A stretch of DNA of 64,000 nt from Chelativorans sp. J32 (GCF_000518985.1 NZ_JAEQ01000004.1:257782-321781); one strand, 5' to 3'; numbered from the stretch's first letter, positions 17,153 through 26,066 are shown. The notes: generated by a model not told the origin, from the letters alone. A program made the numbers and translations.

Positions 17153-17905
17153 TTATCTGAGCGAACCGCCGCCCGCCCGGCGTGACTGCGGCATATCGGA
17201 ATCCGACTGGCTCGGGATCACCTTGCGAAGGCCCTCAAGGGTAATATGGTAATGCTCGGTCAGCAGCTGACACGCCAACTCCACATTGCGTTCGAGCACG
17301 GCATTGAGGATCGCCTGATGCTCGGCCGCAGCGCCTTCGCGCCGGAGTTTGCTCGGATTTGTATTCATCGAAAGGTTCCGATACCGCACCGCCTGGTCCA
17401 TCAGCGTCGAGCAGAACCCCAGCAACCAGCTCGATCCGCAGCGATCCAGAAGCAGCAAGTGGAATGCCTTGTGCCGAACCTCCCATTCCTCGGAAATCTC
17501 GCGCCCCGTCTCGGTAGGCAGCAGCCGCTGCGTACGCGCTAGACGGTGATAACTTACCACCAGCGCATCCTCCCACGCCTCGTCCGCATTGCGCATCGAC
17601 TGTTCGAGCGCGAGTGTCTCCAGCCAGACGCGCGTCTTCACCAGTTCCTCGAGATCGGCCATCGAGATGGTTGCCACGAAGAAGCCGCGATGGCTTTTCC
17701 TGTCGACGAGGCCTTCCGACGAAAGCCGGTTCAAGGCCTCGCGCACCGGCACGGCTCCGATCCCGTAACGCTCGGAAATGGCGTCTATCTGGAGCTTTTC
17801 GTTGGGGAACAGTTCGCCGTACAGGATATCGTGCCGAATCCTGTCATAGGCCTGCTCCGATAGATTTCTGACTTCCACTACATCACCAATGCCGCGACTG
17901 CTCAT
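17153..17905 (-). CDS. GntR-family transcriptional regulator, FCD domain
   Basis: 250 residues from the ATG at 17905, one nucleotide after the permease stop, so it is the last gene of the ABC operon. N-terminal winged helix (LSEQAYDRIRHDILYGELFPNEKL ... GIGAVPVREALNRLSSEGLVDRKSHRGFFV), then a helical FCD domain with His residues that usually bind a metal and ligand. It probably responds to the imported solute or a breakdown product. Its target may be the 9-bp-arm inverted repeat at 20709-20739 in the divergent promoter region of the operon. An extended ORF to 17950 overlaps the permease gene and is not favoured. Confidence 0.92.
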   Translation of the reverse strand: MSSRGIGDVVEVRNLSEQAYDRIRHDILYGELFPNEKLQIDAISERYGIGAVPVREALNRLSSEGLVDRKSHRGFFVATISMADLEELVKTRVWLETLALEQSMRNADEAWEDALVVSYHRLARTQRLLPTETGREISEEWEVRHKAFHLLLLDRCGSSWLLGFCSTLMDQAVRYRNLSMNTNPSKLRREGAAAEHQAILNAVLERNVELACQLLTEHYHITLEGLRKVIPSQSDSDMPQSRRAGGGSLR

Positions 17906-17906
17906 C

Positions 17907-18755
17907 TCAGCCGATTGCGCCCTGACGTTCGGACTTGTTCCAGAACACAAATCTGCGCTGCGCCCACGCGATCGTGAAATAGAGCGCCAGTCCGAGAAGG
18001 CTGAGATAGAGAATGAGAGCGAACACGCGCGGCGTGTTCATCTGGCTGGCCGATTGTCTGATCAGCGCGCCAAATCCTTTGCCGCCGCCCAGGAACTCTC
18101 CTGTGATCGCGCCGGCCATCACGCCGACTGAGGCGATCTTCAGGCCGGTGAAGATGTAGGGAAGGCCGGTCGGCAGCTTGAGCCGGATCAGCGTTTGGAA
18201 TCGCGACGCTCCCATGGATTTGAACAGCATTCGCTCGTTTTCCGACGCGGCGTAAAGACCCGCAGCTGTCGCCACCACGATCGCGAAAGTAGCGATGAAA
18301 GCCGCAAGCGCCACTTTCGAGGAGATGTCGAAACCGAGCCACGCAATGAAAAGGGGCGCGAAGGCGATCTTGGGCATCGTGTCGATTGCGACGAGGTAGG
18401 GCATGACGGCCCGTTCCCCGAACTTTGTTTCTCCCACCAATACACCCAATGAAAACCCGATCGCCGCGGCTATCAGGAATCCATAGATGACGGTCAGCGT
18501 CGTGGTCCACAGCGCCCCCAACATATAGTCTCCGGTGACCAGGTTGTGCCCGACGAAGATCAGGTCGTCCAGCGTTTCCCGCGGACTGGGAAGGATGATG
18601 GGAGACACCCAGCCCATGCGCGTGACGAGGTCCCAGATCGCGACCACCGCCACGAACAGGATCGTCATGGCAAGCCATCGCGGAATTCGATCGATCAGCG
18701 CGTCCCGTTCGACCCAGACCGTATCCGCACGTTCCGTATGCGAAACATCCGTCAT
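17907..18755 (-). CDS. ABC transporter permease, nitrate/sulfonate/taurine type
   Basis: 282 residues, six membrane helices, BPD_transp_1 family of the SsuC/TauC group. The coupling loop is visible as ERMLFKSMGASRFQTLIRLKLPTGLPYIFTGLK. It starts inside the end of the ATPase gene (4-nt overlap), a sign of translational coupling. Works with the ATPase and binding protein just upstream. Substrate group by homology: sulfonates, nitrate, thiamine precursors, pyrimidines or aromatic acids. Confidence 0.93.
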   Translation of the reverse strand: MTDVSHTERADTVWVERDALIDRIPRWLAMTILFVAVVAIWDLVTRMGWVSPIILPSPRETLDDLIFVGHNLVTGDYMLGALWTTTLTVIYGFLIAAAIGFSLGVLVGETKFGERAVMPYLVAIDTMPKIAFAPLFIAWLGFDISSKVALAAFIATFAIVVATAAGLYAASENERMLFKSMGASRFQTLIRLKLPTGLPYIFTGLKIASVGVMAGAITGEFLGGGKGFGALIRQSASQMNTPRVFALILYLSLLGLALYFTIAWAQRRFVFWNKSERQGAIG

Positions 18756-19570
18756 GCGAAAGCCTCCCGGCCAAGTAGGTTGCGTATATGCGCCACGATC
18801 TCGCCAAAGCGCGGTGTGTTGATCATTTCAAGCGTTCGCGGTCGCGGCAGATCGATCGGCACGTCTTCGACGATCCGGCCGGGGCGAGCCTGCATGACGA
18901 GGATCCGGTCCGACAGTATCACCGCTTCGGCGAGCGAATGGGTGACGAGGAAGGCGGTTGCCTGGCGTTCCATGCAGATGCGCTGCAACTCCATATTCAT
19001 GAAGTCGCGCGTAAGTTCGTCGAGCGCCGAGAATGGCTCATCGAGCAAAAGGACGGCTGGATCCGCGATGAGCATGCGGCAGATGGCGGCGCGCTGCGCC
19101 ATGCCGCCGGAAAGCTCACCCGGATAGACATTCCCGAACTCGCCGAGTCCTACGAGTTGCAGCAGATCGCGCGCACGGGCCATGGCAGCCTTCGCGGCCC
19201 CGCGGCCGGACCGGATCTCGATCGGCAGCACGATGTTCTCGACCGTGGTTTTCCACGGCAAGAGGGTCGCCTGCTGGAACATCATGCCGATATCGGGCCG
19301 CGGCCCGAGCACCGGTTGCCCCTCGAGCACGACACGTCCCCGGGTGGGCGGCAGGAGCCCCGCCATGATTTTGAGCAGCGTCGACTTTCCGCAACCGGAC
19401 GAGCCGATCACGGAAACGAACTCGCCCTTGCGAAGCGTCAGGTTTACATCGGTGAGCGCGGTCAGGCTGTTGCGGGCGTAGGTCTTCGCCAGCCGCTCGA
19501 TCTCATAGACCGGCCGCGCTTCCCGCGCGACCGGTTCCGCACTCAGCGGGCGGGTTTTCACCATCGTCAT
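18752..19570 (-). CDS. ABC transporter ATP-binding protein, nitrate/sulfonate/taurine type
   Basis: 272 residues. Walker A GSSGCGKST at about 56-64, Q-loop in FQQATLLPW, signature LSGGMAQR, Walker B VLLLDEPFSALD, H-loop LVTHS. The FQQATLLPW form is typical of the SsuB/TauB/NrtD group. The start codon overlaps the stop of the binding-protein gene by one base, and the permease overlaps its end by four. Confidence 0.94.
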   Translation of the reverse strand: MTMVKTRPLSAEPVAREARPVYEIERLAKTYARNSLTALTDVNLTLRKGEFVSVIGSSGCGKSTLLKIMAGLLPPTRGRVVLEGQPVLGPRPDIGMMFQQATLLPWKTTVENIVLPIEIRSGRGAAKAAMARARDLLQLVGLGEFGNVYPGELSGGMAQRAAICRMLIADPAVLLLDEPFSALDELTRDFMNMELQRICMERQATAFLVTHSLAEAVILSDRILVMQARPGRIVEDVPIDLPRPRTLEMINTPRFGEIVAHIRNLLGREAFA

Positions 19571-20604
19571 CAGGCGTTCCAGCCCGCCACGAATTCGTTC
19601 GTGTACACAGACGACAGATCGTCCAGCGGCTTTTCGAGGGCCCCCGATGCGACTGCAGAATCGTGGATCTTCTGCCAGTGCTCAGGCGGCTGATAGCCGT
19701 AGCCCTGAGCAGCGTAAGCCTCAGTCGGCGTCATCCGGTAGATCACACCCTCAAGCAACGAAGCCGCGAAGTTCTTGTCCTCGCCTTCCTGCGGGTTGCC
19801 CGCCGCGCAATGCTCCAGCGCCTTGTCCTTGTTGGCCGGATCCATCGCGAATTTCGTGCCGCGCACCAGCGCCTTGCCGAATTTCGGCGCCAGGTCGGGT
19901 GTTGCCGCCATCTGGCTTTCCAAGATCGCGATTCCGTTGCCGAAGAAGCCGAGATAGGCTTCCGGGGTGATCTCGCGCAGCTTCAGGCCGCGCGCGGCGA
20001 GGATCGCGGCATCGGAGACGGCGCCGGCATAGCACGCGACCTCATCGCGCAGGAAAGCCACCGCCGCCGTACCTCCGTCGCCCACGGGCAAGAACGTGTA
20101 GTCGGTACCCTCCTCCAGATTGAGATCGGCCATGATGGCCCGGGTGAAGGAGACTTCGGCGCCATCCGCGGTTCCTACGCCGATCACCTGTCCTTTCAGG
20201 TCGGCGGGCTCCTTGAACTCGCTCTCTTCCTTCACCAGCAGGCCGAAGACCGACTTCGGATAGAGATTGTAGATGAACTTGACATCGACGCCGCGGGCAC
20301 GTGCGCCCAGTACCGGTCCCGGTCCTGGCGCTCCCAGTTGCGCCTGGCCCGCTGACATTGCCTGGAGCACAGCCGATGATCCGTCGATCGCCTCCAGCGT
20401 GGGGTTAAGTCCTTCCTCCTCGAAATAACCCTCTCCGACCGCAACCCAGTAGGGCAGCCAGGTCAGAGCCGACGGGTTCGGCACGGCGAACGTGATCGCA
20501 GTCTGCGCACGCACGATCGCCGGCATGCCCAGCGCCGCGGTCGCAATGCCGGCGCCAGTCAGCTTTGCGAAGGTGCGGCGCGATACCTGAGTTCTAAGCG
20601 TCAT
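19570..20604 (-). CDS. ABC substrate-binding protein, NMT1/SsuA-like, Tat-exported
   Basis: 344 residues from the ATG at 20604, chosen because GGGAGGAAGG lies upstream and inside the longer ORF. The N-terminus has a twin-arginine motif (SRRTFAKLTG) and signal ending before QTAITFAV. The body has the SsuA/TauA/THI5 features: WLPYWVAVGEGYFEEEGLNP and AVLQAMSAGQAQLGAPGPG. First gene of the minus-strand ABC-GntR operon. The divergent neighbour encodes a fumarylpyruvate-hydrolase-like enzyme, so an aromatic or dicarboxylic compound is as likely a ligand as a sulfonate. Confidence 0.91.
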   Translation of the reverse strand: MTLRTQVSRRTFAKLTGAGIATAALGMPAIVRAQTAITFAVPNPSALTWLPYWVAVGEGYFEEEGLNPTLEAIDGSSAVLQAMSAGQAQLGAPGPGPVLGARARGVDVKFIYNLYPKSVFGLLVKEESEFKEPADLKGQVIGVGTADGAEVSFTRAIMADLNLEEGTDYTFLPVGDGGTAAVAFLRDEVACYAGAVSDAAILAARGLKLREITPEAYLGFFGNGIAILESQMAATPDLAPKFGKALVRGTKFAMDPANKDKALEHCAAGNPQEGEDKNFAASLLEGVIYRMTPTEAYAAQGYGYQPPEHWQKIHDSAVASGALEKPLDDLSSVYTNEFVAGWNA

Positions 20605-20708
20605 GAGTTCCTTCCTCCCACTCATCGTTGCTGGGCACCGACAGGTGAAGATGGCCGCCAGCGCCCATCATTCAAAGGTATACGAACCGCCGCGGATTGC
20701 AAAAGAAT

Positions 20709-20739
20709 ATATGAAATTACGAAAACAGTGATTTCATAT
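20709..20739. promoter_or_regulatory. Inverted repeat in divergent promoter region, probable GntR operator
   Basis: ATATGAAAT at 20709-20717 and its exact reverse complement ATTTCATAT at 20731-20739, with 13 nt between. It lies between the ABC operon (start 20604, minus) and the hydrolase gene (start 20827, plus) in an unusually AT-rich patch. The operon's own GntR regulator is the natural candidate to bind it. Confidence 0.5.
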
Positions 20740-20826
20740 CTTGATCTCGAGGCCGTTATGGGAAATCGTGGCGCGACTTCAAGCGGCAGCCGTCAGGTTG
20801 CCAGTCATTCATGAGGGAGGACATCT

Positions 20827-21525
20827 TTGGTTTCTTACGCCGTTCCGACGCCGCCCCAGGCGCATCTCGACATCACCGGCTCGGACGAAAAATTCCCGGT
20901 CCGGCGCATTTATTGCATCGGCAAGAACTATGTGGCCCATATCCGCGAGATGAACGCCGACGAGCGCGATCCGCCCGTGATTTTCATGAAGCCGGCGGAT
21001 GCGATCGTGAAGAATGGCGGGGAAATTCCCTATCCGGTGTTCACGAACAACTTCCATTACGAGTGCGAACTGGTCGTTGCGCTGAAATCGGGGGGCTACA
21101 ACATTTCCGAGGCGGACGCGTCGAAACACATCTTCGGCTACGCCGTCGGGCTGGACATGACACGCCGCGACCATCAGGCCGCTGCTTTGGCCAAAGGCCT
21201 GCCGTGGGAGGTGACGAAAGCTTTCGACCTTTCCGCGCCGGTCGGCCCGATCACCCGAGTTGAAGACTGCGGCGTGCTCACCACCGGTCACGTCAAGCTC
21301 AAGGTGAATGGCGAGGTTCGACAGGATTCCGATATCTCGCTTATGATCTGGAAGATCGACGAGATCATCGCCAAGCTTTCCGAGCAGCACCGCCTCATGC
21401 CCGGCGACATCATCATGACGGGAACGCCGGCGGGGGTCGGGGCCGTGGTGACGGGAGATGTGCTCGACTGCTCCGTCGACGGGCTCGCCCCGATGCAGCT
21501 TCGCATAGGGGCACCCGCAGTGTGA
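20827..21525 (+). CDS. Fumarylacetoacetate hydrolase family protein, fumarylpyruvate-hydrolase-like
   Basis: 232 residues from a TTG at 20827 with GAGGGAGGA 6 nt upstream. Length and opening (FPVRRIYCIGKNYVAHIREM, then MKPADAIV) resemble the short fumarylpyruvate/acylpyruvate hydrolases (NagK/YcgM type). The metal-binding Glu pair appears as YECELVVAL, and the family end MTGTPAGVGAVVTGD is present. Such enzymes hydrolyse the C-C bond of 2,4-diketo acids, for example the last step of gentisate breakdown. No gentisate dioxygenase is in the window, so the pathway is not established. First gene of a plus-strand set divergent from the ABC operon. Confidence 0.9.
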   Translation: MVSYAVPTPPQAHLDITGSDEKFPVRRIYCIGKNYVAHIREMNADERDPPVIFMKPADAIVKNGGEIPYPVFTNNFHYECELVVALKSGGYNISEADASKHIFGYAVGLDMTRRDHQAAALAKGLPWEVTKAFDLSAPVGPITRVEDCGVLTTGHVKLKVNGEVRQDSDISLMIWKIDEIIAKLSEQHRLMPGDIIMTGTPAGVGAVVTGDVLDCSVDGLAPMQLRIGAPAV

Positions 21526-21632
21526 CTGCGTGACCGCCTCGCCCCCGCCGAGGGCAGGCGAGGCGGATCATCGAAGGGCTGCGGGCCGGCGGGACGACGT
21601 TGGTCCCTGGATTGAGGGGGAGGGGGAAGACA

Positions 21633-22496
21633 ATGAGCCTTATCGGAATTGCTGGTGCCGGCCGGATGGGCACAGCGTTCGCGCGCCGCCTTATCGAAAC
21701 CGGGCACGAGGTGACGATCTGGAACCGAACGCCGGCGCGCACCGCAGAGGCCGCGCAAGCGGGCGCTGGCCTCGCGTCCGACCTTGCTGCACTGGCCGGA
21801 TCGGACGTCATTCTGATCTCGTTGACGAACGGCACCGCGGTAAACGCGGTCGCCGATGGGCTGATCGCTGCCGGCATCGGTGGGCGGCTCGTCATCGACA
21901 TGTCCACGATCCTGCCGGACGAAAGCCGCGCGGTGGGGGCGAAAATTGCTGCTGCCGGAGCAGACTTCGTCGACTGTCCGGTCGGCGGCACGGTCGCCCC
22001 CGCGCTGAAGGGGCAACTTCTCGGAATGGCAGGCGGGTCGGATGCCGCATTCGCCCGTGCAAGGCCCGTTCTGGAGCAACTTTGCCGCCGCGTCGAGCAT
22101 CTCGGGCCGGTAGGCAGCGGCGCGCAGATGAAACTCGCCATCAACCTGCCGCTGGCGATCTATTGGCAGACGCTGGCGGAGGCGTTGGTCTTGTTGGACG
22201 ATGCGGGGATCCCGGCGGAGAAGGCGGTGGGACTGATCGCGGACAGTTCGGCCGGGCCGGCTGTGCTGAAGAACCGCGCCCAGGTCGTGGTGGATACGCT
22301 GGGCGGTAAGGACCAGCCGGGCACCTTCGACATTTCCGGTCTGGCCAAGGACCTCGACCTGGCATTGCGCTTCGCGGCCGCGGGCGGCAAAGAGCTGCCG
22401 ATATCCCAGACGGTAAGAGCCAGTTACGCTCGCGCGCTCGCGGAAGGACTCGGCCGTTTCGACGGCGCGAGCCTCACGCGCATGCTTCTGGGTTAA
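21633..22496 (+). CDS. 3-hydroxyisobutyrate dehydrogenase family NAD(P)-dependent oxidoreductase
   Basis: 287 residues from the ATG at 21633, preceded by a G-rich ribosome site; the ORF from 21600 has none. The N-terminal Rossmann motif is GIAGAGRMG, the family substrate-site motif is DCPVGGTVAPALKGQLLGMAGG, and the catalytic Lys is in GAQMKLAINLPL. These enzymes oxidise short 3-hydroxy acids (3-hydroxyisobutyrate, tartronate semialdehyde, glyoxylate/succinic semialdehyde). It follows the hydrolase gene by 107 nt and precedes the exporter by 5 nt, so it belongs to the same putative catabolic unit. The exact substrate is unknown. Confidence 0.9.
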   Translation: MSLIGIAGAGRMGTAFARRLIETGHEVTIWNRTPARTAEAAQAGAGLASDLAALAGSDVILISLTNGTAVNAVADGLIAAGIGGRLVIDMSTILPDESRAVGAKIAAAGADFVDCPVGGTVAPALKGQLLGMAGGSDAAFARARPVLEQLCRRVEHLGPVGSGAQMKLAINLPLAIYWQTLAEALVLLDDAGIPAEKAVGLIADSSAGPAVLKNRAQVVVDTLGGKDQPGTFDISGLAKDLDLALRFAAAGGKELPISQTVRASYARALAEGLGRFDGASLTRMLLG

Positions 22497-22501
22497 GTGC
22501 C

Positions 22502-23332
22502 TTGGAGATATTCGCTGATCCACAGACGCTTTTCGCCCTGATCGCCGCCCTTGTGGTGGCCGGTGCGGCGATCGGCTTCCTCGCCGGCCTGTTCGGGATT
22601 GGCGGAGGCGCCATATCAGTCCCGGTCTTCTACGAGATCTTCGGCGTCCTTGGCTATAATCCCGAGGTGGCTATGCCCCTCGCCGTTGGAACATCGCTGG
22701 CCGTGATCGTGCCGACCTCGATAAGTTCGGCTCGGGCGCATCATGCCAAGGGAACCGTGGACATGGCGCTCCTGCGCATCTGGGCGGTGCCGGTGCTTGT
22801 CGGCGTGCTGCTTGGGGCCGCCATCGCGCGTTACGCCGATCCAGCGGTTTTTCAGGCGGTCTTCGTCGGAGTGGCGACGGTGAATGCGGCAAAGCTGCTC
22901 ACGGGCGGAAAGGGGTGGCGCTTACGCGAGGAACTGCCGTCAAAAGGCGTGCTGCGCATCTATGGCGCCGCGATCGGGCTCGTATCCGCGCTGATGGGTA
23001 TCGGCGGCGGGGCGGTGTCGAACCTGGTGATGACGCTGCACGGCGTGCCCATCCACCGGGCGGTGTCCACCGCGGCGGGCGTCGGCGTCCTCATCGCAAT
23101 TCCGGGAACGCTGGGATACATGATTGCCGGCTATGGCCGGCCCGACCTTCCTCCGGACGCCATCGGCTTCGTTTCGCTGGCTGCTTTCGCCCTGACGATC
23201 CCAACCTCGCTTCTCACCACGCGTCTGGGCGTAGCCTTGGCGCATGCCCTGCCGAAACGCACGCTTGAGACCGCATTCGGCTTGTTCCTCCTTTTGGTGT
23301 CCCTTCGTTTTCTTTGGGATCTCCTGGGATAG
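22502..23332 (+). CDS. TauE/SafE-family (TSUP) membrane exporter
   Basis: 276 residues from a TTG at 22502 (no stronger start is available; the ribosome site is weak, and coupling to the gene ending 5 nt earlier is likely). About eight membrane helices; the duplicated family motif is seen as AGLFGIGGGAISVPVFYE and SALMGIGGGAVSNLVM. TSUP proteins export sulfite, sulfoacetate or other small anions. Near a sulfonate-type ABC operon this suggests removal of an inorganic or organic anion by-product, but that is inference. Confidence 0.9.
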   Translation: MEIFADPQTLFALIAALVVAGAAIGFLAGLFGIGGGAISVPVFYEIFGVLGYNPEVAMPLAVGTSLAVIVPTSISSARAHHAKGTVDMALLRIWAVPVLVGVLLGAAIARYADPAVFQAVFVGVATVNAAKLLTGGKGWRLREELPSKGVLRIYGAAIGLVSALMGIGGGAVSNLVMTLHGVPIHRAVSTAAGVGVLIAIPGTLGYMIAGYGRPDLPPDAIGFVSLAAFALTIPTSLLTTRLGVALAHALPKRTLETAFGLFLLLVSLRFLWDLLG

Positions 23333-23335
23333 CCT

Positions 23336-23362
23336 GGCGTACCCTGTACCAGCTGGTACGCC
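23336..23362. terminator. Nested inverted repeats after the TSUP gene, possible terminator
   Basis: GGCGTACC at 23336-23343 pairs with GGTACGCC at 23355-23362; inside lies a second perfect palindrome GTACCAGCTGGTAC at 23346-23359. It starts 4 nt after the stop of the exporter gene. There is no T-run, so it may instead be an operator or processing site. Confidence 0.4.
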
Positions 23363-23463
23363 GGCGCTGCCAAAAAGAGCTTGGCTCCGCGCATTGGTTG
23401 AGCCTATTCGGATGGCAGGTGCCGCGCTGCCAGGCTCGCTTTTGAACTGACCCAGGACATCAA

Positions 23464-23979
23464 ATGACTGCACCGCTCTACGTCGTCACCGGGGCAATGG
23501 CTGCCGGCAAGTCTACCGTTGCCAAGGCGCTCGTGCAGCGCTTCGAAAAATCTGCCCATGTCGGCGGGGACGCGTTCCTGCGCATGATTGCCAAGGGAGG
23601 CGCCGTGATGGGGCCTGTGCTCAGCACCGAAGCCATCGCGCAGCTCCATCTGCGGCAGGACATCGCCATGGATGCGGTGCGCCGCTTTGTCGGAGCGGGA
23701 TTCACCACGGTGTACCAGGACATTTTGATCGGGGCAGACTTCGTCCGAGTGACCAAGGCACTCGCCGATCTCTCCCCACGCGTGGTGGTGCTCAATCCCA
23801 ATGCCGAAACGCTCGCGCACCGCGATGCGAACCGACACAAGACAGGTTATGGCGAACACTTCCCGCCGAATGTTCTTGCCGAGGCCCTGCAGTCTGAGAC
23901 CCCCCGCGAAGGGCTATGGCTCGACACCTCCGCGATGACGGTCGATGAGGTGGTCGAGCAGATACTCCAGAACTGGTAA
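23464..23979 (+). CDS. P-loop kinase-like AAA family protein
   Basis: 171 residues with a Walker A at the very start (GAMAAGKST, residues 10-18) and a fold size typical of small nucleoside/sugar kinases and zeta-like or chloramphenicol-phosphotransferase-like proteins (AAA_33). HVGGDAFLRMI is a likely substrate or lid segment and RDANRHKTGYGEH an Arg-containing LID-type segment. It probably phosphorylates a small molecule, which I cannot name. It stands between two transport units, 131 nt after the exporter and in the same direction as both. Confidence 0.75.
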   Translation: MTAPLYVVTGAMAAGKSTVAKALVQRFEKSAHVGGDAFLRMIAKGGAVMGPVLSTEAIAQLHLRQDIAMDAVRRFVGAGFTTVYQDILIGADFVRVTKALADLSPRVVVLNPNAETLAHRDANRHKTGYGEHFPPNVLAEALQSETPREGLWLDTSAMTVDEVVEQILQNW

Positions 23980-24112
23980 CGCCGCGCCAATGACCTCTCG
24001 GTCAGCTTTGGCTCGCAGCCGCGTCGCTCTTGTGTGAACCAGTTCCGCTCCTGATATCGCGTGGCAATAACCGAGCCTGCCTGAGCGCCAAGCACGGCGA
24101 TGAAATATCAGA

Positions 24113-24139
24113 TTGCGCGTTTGATACATCAGTTATAAA
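24113..24139 (+). promoter_or_regulatory. Candidate promoter of the second nitrate/taurine-type ABC operon
   Basis: TTGCGC at 24113-24118 and TATAAA at 24134-24139 with 15 nt between, in an AT-rich patch about 105 nt before the binding-protein start. The spacer is short for a standard promoter, so the call is tentative. A TGAT-AC-ATCA half-symmetric element lies inside the spacer. Confidence 0.3.
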
Positions 24140-24245
24140 AGTTTTCTCGTTTCGGCGATCAGCTCGGCACAATCTTCGCTTCAGAGGAGGGCGGGGGGAT
24201 CGTAAAGTGCGGCAGGAAAGCCAATTAGGTAGGGGGGTCTCGCAC

Positions 24246-25262
24246 ATGCCTTTAATAGATCGTCGTCGTATTTTGGCAGCGGCGGCTGCCGCCACGTTGG
24301 CAGCCACCATCGCGTCGCCGGCATGGGCGCAGGAAACGCCGGAGATCGAGTTCCTCTACTCGCCCTTCGCCGACTACGCGCCGTTCTTCGTTGCCGAAGA
24401 GCTGGGCTATTTCGATGAATTCGGCCTGGACGTGACTCTTTCGCCCAAGAGCGGCACAGCGGAAACCATCCAGATGCTTGCGTCCGGCAATGTCGTTTCG
24501 GGTGCGGCGACCTGGGGCGCCGGCCTCTTCAACTCCATCAACAGCGGAGCGACCGTGACCATCGTCGCCACGCTGGCCAAGATGCCGAACTCCGTGCCAT
24601 CGCCGTCGCCTTTCATGGTGTCGGAGCAGGCCTGGCAGGCCGGCATCCGCGAGGTGAAGGATCTCAAGGGCAAGCGTGTCGGCATTCCTGGACCGGGTGG
24701 GTTCGGTCTCTATTCGGTTGCCAAGGCGCTGGAGAAGGGCGGGCTTACCCTCGAGGACGTCGAGCAGGTCTTCCTGCCACCGCCGGCTACCGCGGCTGCC
24801 TTCGCCAATGGCGGCCTTGAAGCGGGTTGGAGCATCGAGCCATTCGCGCTGCAGCTAGAAAAGGAAGGGCTGGGGCGCCGCCTCGTGGAAGACCACACCT
24901 TCGGCACGGAACTCGGCTTCATCGCCTTCAACAACGAGTTCGCAAAGGAGAACGAGGATTCCGTCGTCAAATTCCTCGCCGCTTTCCTGAAGGCCGCGCG
25001 CCAACTCGACAATGGCGGCTGGCAGGACGACAACATCCTGGAGATCGTTTCCAAATACACGGGCACGGAGAAGGAGACGCTGAAGGGGATCGCTTACACG
25101 GTCCGCTCGGAAGATGGTTCTATCGATCTTGCCTCGGTTCGCGAGCAGGAGGAGTTCTTCCGGGCGCGTGGCGCCCTCGAATATGACGGTCCGATCGACA
25201 TCGAGTCCGTCTATCGGACCGATCTTCTCGAAAAGGCCAACGCCCTTCTCGCAAAGCAATGA
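24246..25262 (+). CDS. ABC substrate-binding protein, nitrate/sulfonate/taurine (NMT1) type
   Basis: 338 residues from the ATG at 24246, which starts a signal peptide with RRR before a hydrophobic run (ILAAAAAATLAATIASPAWA, cleavage before QETPEIEF). The longer ORF from 24030 has no leader. Family features: YSPFADYAPFFVAEELGYFDEFGLDV and ETIQMLASGNV, as in SsuA/THI5-like proteins. First gene of a seven-gene plus-strand operon running to 30865. The ATPase overlaps its stop by 4 nt. Confidence 0.91.
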   Translation: MPLIDRRRILAAAAAATLAATIASPAWAQETPEIEFLYSPFADYAPFFVAEELGYFDEFGLDVTLSPKSGTAETIQMLASGNVVSGAATWGAGLFNSINSGATVTIVATLAKMPNSVPSPSPFMVSEQAWQAGIREVKDLKGKRVGIPGPGGFGLYSVAKALEKGGLTLEDVEQVFLPPPATAAAFANGGLEAGWSIEPFALQLEKEGLGRRLVEDHTFGTELGFIAFNNEFAKENEDSVVKFLAAFLKAARQLDNGGWQDDNILEIVSKYTGTEKETLKGIAYTVRSEDGSIDLASVREQEEFFRARGALEYDGPIDIESVYRTDLLEKANALLAKQ

Positions 25263-26065
25263 ATTTGCCCGTCTCAGAAATCGGCCGGAATTCGGTCCCG
25301 GTCGATGCCGCCCCAGCCATCGAGGTGCAAAATCTCGTCAAGGCGTTCTACGACGTTGCGGGGGATCGCATCACGCTTGCGACCACTGACGTCAACTTCA
25401 CGGTCAGGCGCGGCGAATTCGTCTGCATCGTCGGGCCCAGCGGCTGCGGCAAGACAACGGTGCTGCGCATCCTCGCGGGTCTGGAGCAACTCTTGAGCGG
25501 GCATGTGCGCATCGACAGCACAACCCCGCCGGCCATGGTCTTCCAGGAAGCGTCCGTGCTTCCCTGGTTGACGGTGGCGCAGAACGTCGCCTTTCCGCTC
25601 AGCCTAAAGGGTGTGCCCAGGCAGAAGCAGCGCGAGCGCGTGAGCGAATTGCTGGCGCTGACCGGCTTGACGGATTTCGCCGACGCGCGTCCGCATCAGC
25701 TTTCCGGCGGCATGAAGCAGCGCGTTTCGGTGGCACGTGCACTGGTCGATGACCGCGACATCCTTCTGATGGACGAGCCTTTCGGCGCTCTCGACGAGCA
25801 GACGCGTCTCACGCTGCAGCAGGAACTGCTTCGCATCTGGGAACGCACCGGCAAGACCGTCGTGTTCATCACGCATAGCGTTGACGAAGCGCTGACGCTG
25901 GCAGATCGCGTGCTGGTCATGTCGCCGCGACCCGGTACCATCGTCGCCGATCTGGCCGTTCCTTTCGGGCGCCCGCGCGACGTGGTGGAGATGCGCCGGG
26001 ACAAGCGGTTCTGGGACCTTACCTACGAGGTCTGGCGATTGCTGGCCACCTCACCGGAGCGTTGA
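25259..26065 (+). CDS. ABC transporter ATP-binding protein, nitrate/sulfonate/taurine type
   Basis: 268 residues. Walker A GPSGCGKTT at about 59-67, Q-loop in FQEASVLPW, signature LSGGMKQR, Walker B ILLMDEPFGALDEQTR, H-loop FITHS. The start codon overlaps the binding-protein stop (ATGA type) and the permease starts one base after its stop, so the three are translated together. Confidence 0.94.
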   Translation: MNLPVSEIGRNSVPVDAAPAIEVQNLVKAFYDVAGDRITLATTDVNFTVRRGEFVCIVGPSGCGKTTVLRILAGLEQLLSGHVRIDSTTPPAMVFQEASVLPWLTVAQNVAFPLSLKGVPRQKQRERVSELLALTGLTDFADARPHQLSGGMKQRVSVARALVDDRDILLMDEPFGALDEQTRLTLQQELLRIWERTGKTVVFITHSVDEALTLADRVLVMSPRPGTIVADLAVPFGRPRDVVEMRRDKRFWDLTYEVWRLLATSPER

Positions 26066-26066
26066 G

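Noticed and set aside
20827-23332. Assigning a gentisate or taurine pathway to the hydrolase, dehydrogenase and TSUP genes
   Set aside because: No ring-cleaving dioxygenase, taurine dioxygenase or sulfonate monooxygenase is present in the window.
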